Origin: an uncultured Dermatophilus sp.
GTDB lineage: Bacteria > Actinomycetota > Actinomycetes > Actinomycetales > Dermatophilaceae
Length of the DNA stretch: 13,603 nt
Assembly (NCBI GenBank): GCA_945876925.1
Contig: CAMCQD010000009.1
Location: forward strand, 1-13,603
Direction of reading: 5' to 3'
The position numbers and the translations under genes are program-made. Under the pieces are notes generated by a model, which saw nothing but the letters and a program-made list of their open reading frames with translations, was not told where the DNA came from and searched no databases. The first letter of the stretch is position 1, and the number at the start of each line of letters is the position of its first letter. Positions 1 to 6,643 of the stretch are shown piece by piece.

Positions 1-1433
1 ATCTCGGATTTGCCGCCCCCGGAGACCGTGCTCGGCTTGTGGCAGGACGTCACCGTCGGGGAGGTGCCGATGAGGGTCCAGCTCGTCGGGTCCAGCGCGC
101 TCTGGCGCACGGTGACCCGGTACCCGTCCGGGCTGAAGTAGATCCGGCTGGCCTGCAGCGTGATGGCCTGCTCCTCGCCGGTGGGGGCGGTCCAGCTCAC
201 CGTCCGGGCGCGCAGGTCGAACCGGGCGTCGGCAGGCACCAGCACGAAGGCCGGCTGCTCGGTGTCGATGGCGTGCCCCTGGGGCTGGCGCCGGAACCGG
301 TCCGGGTCGCGGTCGATGACGTTGCCGATGGTGTACGCCGGATCGGCGAACGTGTTGACGAACTCCATGCCGAGGTCGTAGCTGGGGTACACGAGCGCGC
401 CGCCGGAATGCTCCTCTTCGGAGGCGCCGTAGAGATTGGCCGAGTACCCGATCTGGGTCTTGACCTCTTTCTTGCAGTACCCGAAGTAGTTGTCGGCGAT
501 GATCGTGACGATGACGCCGCGCTCGTCGCGGGCCACCGCCTTGAAGGCCTGCCCGTCGTTGTACAGCTCGGACTCGTCCTGCCAGCACATGCCGTCCCGG
601 CGCTGGCGCTCAGTGGCGTCCTCGTAGCGTGGCAGGCCGAGCGACTTCTTGGTCAGCGAGGTCAGGTGCGGCGCGAGGATGACGCAGCCGGTGTGGCCGG
701 TCCACGTCAGCGGGTCCAGCGCCGCGTCGTTAGCGGGCAGGTTCGGGTCCCCGCCGTTGCCGAAGATGCCTTCGACGAAGTCGAGGTTGGCCACGAGGCT
801 GCCGGGCGCGATGAACCGGATTTCCATCGACTTGGCTCCGGTGTAGCCGGGCACCTCGGGTACGACGGTGGGACGCAGCAGCAGGGAGACGAAGCACCGC
901 GGCGGGGTGGCCTCATCGGCCCCGAAGGGCAGCAGCATGGTGTCCTCCGGGGGCAGGAGCGCCTCCTGGAGCAGGCGAGCCCAGGTCGCCTTGGGGACCG
1001 CGCGCTTGTCATCGTTGATCGCCAGGCCGCCCTCGGCGATGTGGAACACCCCGGCAGTGGTGCGCCGGTCGCTGCGCGGGTTGTGCAGCACGCCGTTCTT
1101 CAGCCGGTAGCTGGTGAGCAGCGCCGATTCGAAGAGGTCCGACCGCGCGGGCAGGGACAGCGCCCGCGCCAGCCCGGGCTCGTCTAGCACGAAGCTCATC
1201 CGGGGCAGCCGCGGGGTGATGCCGGTGCCGGCCAGGTAGTCGTCCAGGAAAGACTGGATACGCTGGTCGACCGGGCACAGGCTATCGGCCAGCTGGCGGT
1301 TGAACTCGCGCTGCCGCGCCAGGATGGGGGCGACCAGGCCGGTAATCGCCGGGTCGATGTCGGTGCCCACAAGGGGCAGGTTGAGCAGCGCGAGCCGCAG
1401 GTTGATGGAGGTGGTCAGGTCCGGCTGAGGCAT
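1..1433 (-). CDS. Probable diphosphate (PPi)-type phosphoenolpyruvate carboxykinase, N-terminal part
   Basis: The frame is open from an ATG at 1433 to the window edge, giving about 477 residues; the C-terminal part lies outside. The start is well fixed, because an in-frame TAA lies two codons upstream (1437-1439). I read conserved-looking blocks RTTAGVFHIAEGG, VEGIFGNGGDP and WTGHTGCVILAPHLT, then NYFGYCKKE (residues 315-323) and CHKPSTVSGGGKSE at the edge (464-477), which resembles a phosphate-binding kinase loop. From memory these match the roughly 1100-residue PPi-type PEPCK family known from Propionibacterium and Entamoeba, often annotated as hypothetical. That enzyme interconverts oxaloacetate plus PPi with phosphoenolpyruvate, CO2 and phosphate in the cytoplasm. 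The coding assignment is firm; the family name is recalled and less certain. No Shine-Dalgarno sequence sits at a normal distance, so the mRNA may be leaderless. It diverges from the lipoprotein gene at 1705. Confidence 0.6.
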   Translation of the reverse strand, partial: MPQPDLTTSINLRLALLNLPLVGTDIDPAITGLVAPILARQREFNRQLADSLCPVDQRIQSFLDDYLAGTGITPRLPRMSFVLDEPGLARALSLPARSDLFESALLTSYRLKNGVLHNPRSDRRTTAGVFHIAEGGLAINDDKRAVPKATWARLLQEALLPPEDTMLLPFGADEATPPRCFVSLLLRPTVVPEVPGYTGAKSMEIRFIAPGSLVANLDFVEGIFGNGGDPNLPANDAALDPLTWTGHTGCVILAPHLTSLTKKSLGLPRYEDATERQRRDGMCWQDESELYNDGQAFKAVARDERGVIVTIIADNYFGYCKKEVKTQIGYSANLYGASEEEHSGGALVYPSYDLGMEFVNTFADPAYTIGNVIDRDPDRFRRQPQGHAIDTEQPAFVLVPADARFDLRARTVSWTAPTGEEQAITLQASRIYFSPDGYRVTVRQSALDPTSWTLIGTSPTVTSCHKPSTVSGGGKSE

Positions 1434-1445
1434 GCCTTAACGTTA
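1434..1445 (-). promoter_or_regulatory. Candidate -10 element of a leaderless promoter for the PEPCK-like gene
   Basis: Read on the minus strand, TAACGT (1445-1440) fits the actinobacterial -10 pattern TAnnnT and ends exactly six bases before the ATG at 1433. That would place transcription start at or next to the start codon. The same bases form the 8-bp palindrome TAACGTTA (1438-1445). No clear TTGACA-like -35 box is visible about 17 bases upstream. The only purine run, AAGG, is one or two bases from the ATG, too close for a normal ribosome binding site. Confidence 0.35.
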
Positions 1446-1644
1446 GCCAGCCCGGATGCGTTCCCTTCTCCCCGCCCCGGTGCCCGCCGCCGGATTGCGC
1501 CGCGCGGGATTCGCCAGGCTGGGAAAACCTGAAGGAAGGCAGTTCTTTTCGCCGCCGCCGGGCACCCGGATGCTCCTGCTCTCCGCCCTCGCGTTGCGCA
1601 CGGGCTAAACCTGCGCGACCACCACGTTCGACCGCACGGTAGCT

Positions 1645-1673
1645 TGAAGTGGTTGAACACTCGACCAGCTTCA
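1645..1673 (+). promoter_or_regulatory. Imperfect inverted repeat upstream of the lipoprotein gene
   Basis: TGAAGTGGT (1645-1653) and ACCAGCTTCA (1664-1673) pair over nine positions with one bulged base, around a 10-base loop. TTGAA also occurs twice in tandem (1644-1648 and 1653-1657). The element lies about 30 to 60 bases before the ATG at 1705, so it could be an operator or a 5' mRNA hairpin. No convincing -35/-10 pair was found nearby. The rest of the 271-base divergent intergenic stretch (1434-1704) shows no gene; it holds an A/T-richer patch at about 1520-1552 that could contain a promoter. Confidence 0.25.
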
Positions 1674-1704
1674 GGGCGGGACGGACAATGGGGGGAACGA
1701 GAGA

Positions 1705-2817
1705 ATGAGACGTTGGGCCGCGCTCACGGGCATTGCACTGACCTCGGCGATGGCGCTCGGGGCATGCGCACTGCCGGCCAGCCAGGATGAGGTGCTGCCT
1801 ACCCGGTTCGTCGAGCCCGCGACTATTACGCCCGCAGCCGAGAAGGCATTCGGCGCCCAGGCTAAAGAGGCTTACAACGAGATCGTCGAGTGGTCGATGT
1901 CGCAGTGGCTGCGCGACCCGCTGCTCAACCCCGAGGATACGGTGGCCGTCACCGCCCAGAACATTTCCCTGGGCATTACCGACCACATGATCCCGGGCAC
2001 GGCCAGGACCTGGAACGCCATCACCGAGCAGGCCATCAGCGGTGATGAGAAGGCCCGGCACGCGGTGCAGCTGCTCCGGTTCCACGACTGGTACGAGGCC
2101 AAGCTGCAGAAGCCCGGCGGTTCACCGATCCGCTCGCAGGCGATCAACCGCGGTTTCGTCGACGTGGCCCCGGCGTGGAAGGACGGCGTCCAGCCGATGC
2201 GGATCTCGTTCCAGCAGACCGCCCGGATCGAGCTGCTCAACCGCCGCGACCCCTACCCCGCGACGGTGACCAAGGAGGTCACCTTCACGCTCGTCCCGGC
2301 CAGCTCGGTCAAGTCGGGCACCTCCACCACCACCTCCGCGGCTACCGCCAGCGCGACCAGCACCGCGACGAGCCCGGTCGCCGCGGCCGCGGCCAGCGGC
2401 ACCCGGGCACCGGCGGCTGCGGCGGTCACGAGCGCCACCATGAGCCCCTCCCGGATCTCAGGGACGGTCCCGATGAGGTCGCGCTCGACGTCGATGCCCT
2501 CGGGAGCGCCTTCGATCGGCACCCTGAACAACTCGGCCAACGTGGTCAACCCCACTGCGACGTGGCTCATCGCGGCCTTTGACGGCGACATCGAGATCAA
2601 CTTCGACAAGGACCGCACCCCGCGCCCGTCGGGTACCGGCAGCGCCACCGTGGAGGACAAGGACAACCCGGTCCCCACCGCCACCGGCTCGGCTCCGACT
2701 GCTCCCCAGGCCCGCCAGCGCGAGCGTCAGCGTCAGCGTGAGGCGGCCAAGGCCACTCCCCGCCCGGCGGCTACCGCGAGCGCGAGCCGCACCGCCACCG
2801 GCGCCAGCGACGACTGA
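1705..2817 (+). CDS. Unclassified secreted lipoprotein with a long Ala/Ser/Thr-rich insert
   Basis: The 370-residue product starts with a lipoprotein signal: MRRW, a hydrophobic stretch, then lipobox L-G-A-C with the lipidated Cys at 21. The mature protein should therefore be anchored on the outside of the membrane. Residues 45-199 look globular and contain aromatic motifs (VEWSMSQWLRDP, LLRFHDWYEAK). Residues about 200-270 are almost pure Ala/Ser/Thr/Gly/Pro. A second ordered-looking piece, TWLIAAFDGDIEINF, follows at 286-300. The C-terminus is disordered with an Arg/Gln run (RQRERQRQRE, 337-346) and ends in Ala/Thr and two Asp. The strands at 190-198 and 286-300 read like neighbours in an NTF2-like beta-sheet, suggesting the insert splits a fold; this is inference. 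I do not recognise the family. A G-rich run at 1690-1695 and GAGAG just before the ATG may serve ribosome binding. It is convergent with the M1 peptidase gene. Confidence 0.85.
   Translation: MRRWAALTGIALTSAMALGACALPASQDEVLPTRFVEPATITPAAEKAFGAQAKEAYNEIVEWSMSQWLRDPLLNPEDTVAVTAQNISLGITDHMIPGTARTWNAITEQAISGDEKARHAVQLLRFHDWYEAKLQKPGGSPIRSQAINRGFVDVAPAWKDGVQPMRISFQQTARIELLNRRDPYPATVTKEVTFTLVPASSVKSGTSTTTSAATASATSTATSPVAAAAASGTRAPAAAAVTSATMSPSRISGTVPMRSRSTSMPSGAPSIGTLNNSANVVNPTATWLIAAFDGDIEINFDKDRTPRPSGTGSATVEDKDNPVPTATGSAPTAPQARQRERQRQREAAKATPRPAATASASRTATGASDD
2725..2739 (+). repeat. Short in-gene tandem repeat CGTCAG
   Basis: CGTCAG is repeated twice followed by CGT, inside the lipoprotein gene. 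It encodes the alternating Arg-Gln run near residues 341-345. The unit is six bases, so length changes would keep the reading frame. Confidence 0.6.
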
Positions 2818-2849
2818 GCCGCTCCGCCTGGGCGGACCCCGGACAACGC

Positions 2850-2898
2850 CTGACGGGCCCGGCTGATCCTCAGCAAAGGGATCAGCCGGGCCCGTCAG
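2850..2898. terminator. Strong 20-bp hairpin between convergent genes, likely bidirectional terminator
   Basis: CTGACGGGCCCGGCTGATCC (2850-2869) is perfectly complementary to 2879-2898, leaving a 9-base loop (2870-2878). It begins 33 bases after the lipoprotein stop and lies 51 bases beyond the stop of the convergent M1 peptidase gene. There is no U-tract on either side, which is common for high-GC actinobacterial terminators. The symmetric position supports a role for both transcripts. Confidence 0.8.
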
Positions 2899-2949
2899 TC
2901 ATTCCGGCCGGCGCGGCCTCCGCGCGGTCCGCTGGCCCTGGGGGTTCAG

Positions 2950-4377
2950 CTACTTCCCGCCCGACCAGGCCCCGGCCTCGCGCAGGATCCGCAGCGCCGC
3001 CGGATCTGATTCCAGGACCTTCTCCAGGTCACCCGGGACGGCGAAACCGTAGGCCTTGGCGTTGAGATAGGACCGCAGCAGGCTGTCGAACCGCTCCTCC
3101 CCGACTTCCTCGCGTGCCCGCATGAGCGCGTACGCGCCCCCGGTGTACACGGTGTCCTCATAGGCGCCCTTCTGCGGCCCCGAAGCCCACCACGTCATCG
3201 GCTGGCCGAGTTCGCCTTCCAGGCCGGGCTGCTCGCGCCGGTTCGTGCTGCCCAGCGGGGCGACGAGTTCCTGGGCGTAGGTCGCGGCGGATTCATCCAG
3301 CCACGGGTTGACCCCCTGGTTATTGCCCACCAGCCCGTAGAACCACGCGTGCGCGAGTTCGTGGGCGATGAGCCAGCTCTGCTCGGCGGGCTCCTGGCGG
3401 CCGGTGATCTGGAAGGCCTCGCCGAACTCGACGCCATCGTTCACCCCGGGCAGGACATGCACCCACACCTGCGAGTAGGGGAAGTCCCCGAAGTGGCTTT
3501 CCAGCTTGCCGATGAGGCGGCTGACCTCCGCGGCCCAGTCGGCGTCCGAACCGCGCACCCGGTGGCCGCCGGAGGGCATGACGACGTGCACGGGACGGCC
3601 TTCGCTCGTCACCTCGGTGACGCTCAGATCGCCTGCGGTGAACGGGACGTCCCGCACCGCCTCGGCGGAGAAGTGGTGCGTCGCGGTACCCGCGCTGGCG
3701 TTCTCATCGACTTTGCCGATCGTGCCGACCGCGCCGACCGAGTACTGCGCGGGCACGGTGACGGCCAGGTCGGCCAGCCGGAACACGTCCGAGCCAGCCA
3801 TCTCGCCCACCACGTCAACGGCCGGGTTGTCCTGCCAGCCGTGCCCGTTCACCCAGGCGAGCATGGGGAACGACGAGCCCAGCCAGGCGATCCGGCTTTC
3901 GGTGTCGACGCCCATCCGCTCATCGGTCCCGGGAGCGACGGTGACCGTGAACGCCACGTCGACGGACACGGCCTCCCCCGCCGGGACGCACTGGGGCAGC
4001 GTGGCGCGCACGAGCGTGCCAGGCGACCCCTCAGGGGCGCCGGCCTGCTCGGTCGTCACCTCCAGCGCGGTCCCGCCGGAGCTGACCGAGCTGACCGTCA
4101 GCGAGTTGCCCTTGGCGGCGGTGGCCGGCTTATTCGGCCAGGCGCGGAAGATGACCTCGCATATCCGTTCATCAGGGCGGAAGGTGACCTTCTCGGTTCC
4201 CGTGGCGGTGCGCAGGTCCTGGGACATGTCGTAGGCGAGCTCGACCACCGGCCGCGTCTCGCTTACCGGCGCGCGCGTCCCCTCATCGACCGGTGTGGCC
4301 GGAGCGGAGCACGCAGCCAGCGCAGTCGTCAGCGTCACGGCGGCGGCACAGAGTAATCGCGAGCGGGATGTCAGCAC
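2950..4377 (-). CDS. M1-family zinc metallopeptidase, lipoprotein
   Basis: The 475-residue product has a lipoprotein signal with lipobox L-A-A-C (Cys23), so the mature enzyme should sit on the outer face of the membrane. The gluzincin zinc site is intact: HELAH at 339-343 (His339, Glu340, His343), then 18 residues to Glu362 in WLDES, the spacing of M1 aminopeptidases. The usual GxMEN substrate motif before it appears only as a diverged GVEFGEAF (315-322). At about 475 residues it has the N-terminal beta domain and catalytic domain but lacks the long C-terminal helical domain of large M1 enzymes. The start is GTG; an in-frame TAG (4387-4389 on plus) lies three codons upstream. No Shine-Dalgarno is visible. 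It lies next to the Pls-type operon on the same strand but behind that operon's terminator, so it has its own promoter. Because Streptomyces epsilon-polylysine producers carry a zinc aminopeptidase that degrades the polymer, product degradation or self-protection is a plausible role here, by inference. Confidence 0.9.
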   Translation of the reverse strand: MLTSRSRLLCAAAVTLTTALAACSAPATPVDEGTRAPVSETRPVVELAYDMSQDLRTATGTEKVTFRPDERICEVIFRAWPNKPATAAKGNSLTVSSVSSGGTALEVTTEQAGAPEGSPGTLVRATLPQCVPAGEAVSVDVAFTVTVAPGTDERMGVDTESRIAWLGSSFPMLAWVNGHGWQDNPAVDVVGEMAGSDVFRLADLAVTVPAQYSVGAVGTIGKVDENASAGTATHHFSAEAVRDVPFTAGDLSVTEVTSEGRPVHVVMPSGGHRVRGSDADWAAEVSRLIGKLESHFGDFPYSQVWVHVLPGVNDGVEFGEAFQITGRQEPAEQSWLIAHELAHAWFYGLVGNNQGVNPWLDESAATYAQELVAPLGSTNRREQPGLEGELGQPMTWWASGPQKGAYEDTVYTGGAYALMRAREEVGEERFDSLLRSYLNAKAYGFAVPGDLEKVLESDPAALRILREAGAWSGGK

Positions 4378-4381
4378 GAAG

Positions 4382-4412
4382 CGATGCTATGGGGCTGCCC
4401 CCTATAGCATCG
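4382..4412 (-). promoter_or_regulatory. Near-perfect inverted repeat over the start region of the M1 peptidase gene
   Basis: CGATGCTAT plus GGGG (4382-4394) is complementary to 4399-4412 except for one extra A/T base, with a 4-base loop. On the minus strand TAGCAT (4389-4384) fits a -10 TAnnnT box and ends six bases before the GTG at 4377, so the mRNA may be leaderless. The mirrored arm also contains TATAG. A dyad covering a promoter core is what a repressor operator looks like. A small terminator-like hairpin for readthrough from the upstream operon is the alternative. Confidence 0.45.
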
Positions 4413-4513
4413 AGTTCCCTGTGCGCACAAGGTGACCCGCACATAGCTCGCTGACAGCCCGGTCACCGGTCCAGCCCAGGGAGGCACTGCCGGCGCCCCG
4501 GCCATATCGGGGA

Positions 4514-4547
4514 ATAGCTTCCCGGCCCCGCAGGGCCGGGAAGCTAT
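4514..4547 (-). terminator. Hairpin terminator of the synthetase operon
   Basis: ATAGCTTCCCGGCCC (4514-4528) pairs perfectly with 4533-4547 around a 4-base loop, giving a 15-bp GC-rich stem. It begins two bases after the stop codon of the amidotransferase-like gene (4549-4551), the last of the three overlapping minus-strand genes. Like the hairpin at 2850 it lacks a clear U-tract. The stretch from here to 4413 shows nothing else. Confidence 0.8.
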
Positions 4548-4548
4548 C

Positions 4549-5319
4549 TCAGGAAGACTGGCCGCGCCGGGCGAGGGCGGTGGCGATGAGATCGCGAGCC
4601 AGGTCCTCGCCGCCGGGACGCACCGGGCGCAATCCCGCGTCGGTGAACCAGTCCGCCGTGGCCTCCGGATGCGGCCCGCTCACCCCGACGACGCCGGCCC
4701 CATACGGCACCACGAGGGCCGCCGGCCAGCCGTTGCCGTAGCGTGCGAGCACGTCGAGGCCGGGAACGTCCTCCACGTCGAAGTAAGGCCCGTCCTGGAA
4801 GTACAGCTGGCGGTGACAGCCGCGCCATTCGACATCGACGATGGCGTCACTGTCGTGCCGCACCTGGGCGCCCTTAGTGACGATGTACTGGTCGGTGTCG
4901 CCGGGGAGCAGCTTGAACCCCGGTCCCCGGCCGGCCAGGTACCCGCCCAGGCAGAAGCCGATGTAGACGCCGCCCTCGCGCACGAACGACTTGATGGCCT
5001 TCTTGTACGGCGACATGTGCGGCCAGGTCTCGTCCAGGTCGTCCCCGCCCGGCTGGGCGTAGAGCACCGCCTGGCCGAGGGTGCCCGGTTCCAGCCGAAG
5101 GCGCTCCTTCGGGCCGGTGAAGGCGACCTCGAGCCCCAGTGAGCCGAGCACCTCGGCCACGCTCTCCGGGCAGCCCGGCGAGGCGGCCGGGCCGCGGTAG
5201 ACCAGGGCGAGCCCGTCGGTAGCCGGGGCGGTGAACCCGGGGGTGGTTCCGGCGTCCTCCGCCGGGCGCAGGAGGCGGCGCAGCCCGCTGAGCAGGCCGT
5301 CCGCCAGGTTGTCAGTCAT
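4549..5319 (-). CDS. BPL_N-like (biotin-protein-ligase N-terminal domain) class I amidotransferase-fold protein
   Basis: The 256-residue product has the marks of the class I glutamine-amidotransferase fold seen in the BPL_N family. These are an opening strand LALVYRGPAA (37-46), YAQPGGDDLDETW (87-99), a nucleophile elbow GFCLGG with Cys123, and GPHPEA with His217 and Glu219, which would complete a Cys-His-Glu triad. No signal peptide is seen, so it is probably cytoplasmic. It has no biotin-ligase catalytic domain, and its substrate is unknown. The ATG at 5319 overlaps the end of the upstream membrane-protein gene by 8 bases (5312-5319), which points to translational coupling; GGTGGA just before the ATG is too close to be an ideal ribosome binding site. 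It is the last gene of the operon led by the Pls-type synthetase. A role in handling an amide or precursor of that pathway is only a guess. Confidence 0.85.
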   Translation of the reverse strand: MTDNLADGLLSGLRRLLRPAEDAGTTPGFTAPATDGLALVYRGPAASPGCPESVAEVLGSLGLEVAFTGPKERLRLEPGTLGQAVLYAQPGGDDLDETWPHMSPYKKAIKSFVREGGVYIGFCLGGYLAGRGPGFKLLPGDTDQYIVTKGAQVRHDSDAIVDVEWRGCHRQLYFQDGPYFDVEDVPGLDVLARYGNGWPAALVVPYGAGVVGVSGPHPEATADWFTDAGLRPVRPGGEDLARDLIATALARRGQSS

Positions 5320-6643
5320 TCCACCGTTCGGCAGCCGGGGAGACCGCGGCGCGCCGGGGAGCAGGGACCAGGGTGCGGGTTAGCCACGCCAGCATGCCTT
5401 CTAGCGGACCGCGCGGTATGAACCGGTGCCACACCATGGCGAATGTGACGAGGATGATCGACTGCACCGCGAAGTGCATCGGTTCGGGCAGATCCCCCAG
5501 GAGCTCGGTGAGCAGCGCATGCATGGCGTACAGCGTAAGGGTCATGCTGCCCGGGACCGCAAGCAGGGCCATCCGCGAACCGGTGACATGCGAGATGCCC
5601 AGGCAGACCCCGATCACGGTCATCGCGATGCCGGCGGTGTACAGCAGGTCCAGCGGGGTGCCGGTGTGCGGGGCGTTGATGCCCAGCCACCACCACGTGT
5701 CCGTGGGCAGCTCCCCGTCGGCGCCGAAGACCAGGTAGTCGGTGAAGGTATCCAGCGACGTGTGCTCCATCACCACCGCGGCGATCCGCGAGCGCACGTC
5801 GAACTGCTGCAGCAGCACCAGGGTGGCGCCCCAGGCGATGAGGGTGACGGTGACCCCGCCGGCGATGAGCCCGGCCGCGTTCCGCCGTGAGCCCAGGTTC
5901 GTCCGGCCCAGGCCCATGCCGATCATGATGTACGAGATCCACGTGATCACCGGGAAGAAGCCGGTGAACAGCAGCCGGATCGTGTCCCCGGAGGGGTCGG
6001 CCAGGAATGTCTCGAAGGTGATGTTGTGCCGGGGCATGGTGGGCAGGCCGAGCCGCAGGTACATGCTCAGGAACGGCGCCGCCACGGCCCACGTCAGCCC
6101 CAGGGTGAGCAGGGTGCGCGGCCCGAACGGGGTGAGCAGGGCACCGATGGCGAACATCACGCCCAGGTAGGGCAGGATGAGCGCGATGTCCTCCCAGGGC
6201 GCCACGGCCCCGAGCAGGAAGCCGATCGCGATGATCACCACTGCGCGGATGAGCTGGCGCAGGATCACCCGGATCCACTCCGCGCCCCGGGGCGGGGACT
6301 GCCGCCCGCTCATGAACGCCAGGCCCACCCCCCCGAGGATCGCGAACAGCGCCGAGGATTTGCCTGAGGCCAGCGCCCAGGCCAGCGACACCCCGCCGTT
6401 CTCGGTGTCGGCGCTGAAAACGTGCACCGCCACCATGCCGACCAGCGCGATACCGCGGGCCGCGTCGATGCCGACGAGGCGGGAGCCGGACATCCCGCGG
6501 TTGCCCTGCTGGTCCTGCCCTCCGGCCGGCTCGGTGATGCAGTCGTGCGGGATGGTCGCGGCCCAGTCCTCGCCGGGGCCGTCCCCGGGCAGGTCGTGTG
6601 CCGGGCGTAAATGATCGGCCCGGGGCCGGGAATCAGTGGTCAT
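5312..6643 (-). CDS. Multi-pass membrane protein, DUF1624/DUF418 (heparan-alpha-glucosaminide N-acetyltransferase-like) type
   Basis: The product has 443 residues: about 50 polar N-terminal residues, then roughly ten hydrophobic helices. The first helix opens with RLVGIDAARGIALVGMVAVHV (split across 55-75), the usual entry motif of DUF1624/HGSNAT-like and DUF418 membrane proteins, and contains His74. The C-terminal part carries GSMTLTLYAMHALL (365-378) and RGPLEGMLAWLT (411-422), which fit DUF418. Members are suspected membrane acyltransferases, but most are uncharacterised. The start at 6643 is chosen because its ATGA overlaps the synthetase stop by four bases and AGGTGA lies just upstream. 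The same frame is open further upstream to 7387, but only inside the synthetase gene. A later ATG (MSGSRLVG) is an alternative start. Co-translation with the synthetase suggests a role in modifying, exporting or resisting its product; this is inference. Confidence 0.88.
   Translation of the reverse strand: MTTDSRPRADHLRPAHDLPGDGPGEDWAATIPHDCITEPAGGQDQQGNRGMSGSRLVGIDAARGIALVGMVAVHVFSADTENGGVSLAWALASGKSSALFAILGGVGLAFMSGRQSPPRGAEWIRVILRQLIRAVVIIAIGFLLGAVAPWEDIALILPYLGVMFAIGALLTPFGPRTLLTLGLTWAVAAPFLSMYLRLGLPTMPRHNITFETFLADPSGDTIRLLFTGFFPVITWISYIMIGMGLGRTNLGSRRNAAGLIAGGVTVTLIAWGATLVLLQQFDVRSRIAAVVMEHTSLDTFTDYLVFGADGELPTDTWWWLGINAPHTGTPLDLLYTAGIAMTVIGVCLGISHVTGSRMALLAVPGSMTLTLYAMHALLTELLGDLPEPMHFAVQSIILVTFAMVWHRFIPRGPLEGMLAWLTRTLVPAPRRAAVSPAAERWND

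Noticed and set aside
39..1187. 382-codon open frame on the plus strand
   Set aside because: It is antisense to the PEPCK-like gene, whose frame shows conserved-looking motifs and a fixed start; the plus frame is low-complexity Arg/Gly/Val.
1282..2085. 267-codon minus-strand open frame across the 1434-1704 gap
   Set aside because: It overlaps two better-supported genes in other frames and has no motif; its sequence is typical shadow composition.
2253..2684. Minus-strand 143-codon frame with a very hydrophobic Ala/Val/Leu stretch that resembles membrane helices
   Set aside because: It is the complement of the Ala/Ser/Thr-rich linker of the lipoprotein, where such codons read backwards as Val/Ala/Leu. 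It has no start context, and the lipoprotein frame continues intact on both sides.
3349..4356. 335-codon plus-strand open frame
   Set aside because: It is antisense to the M1 peptidase, which has a lipobox and a complete zinc site; the plus frame has neither motif nor a credible start.
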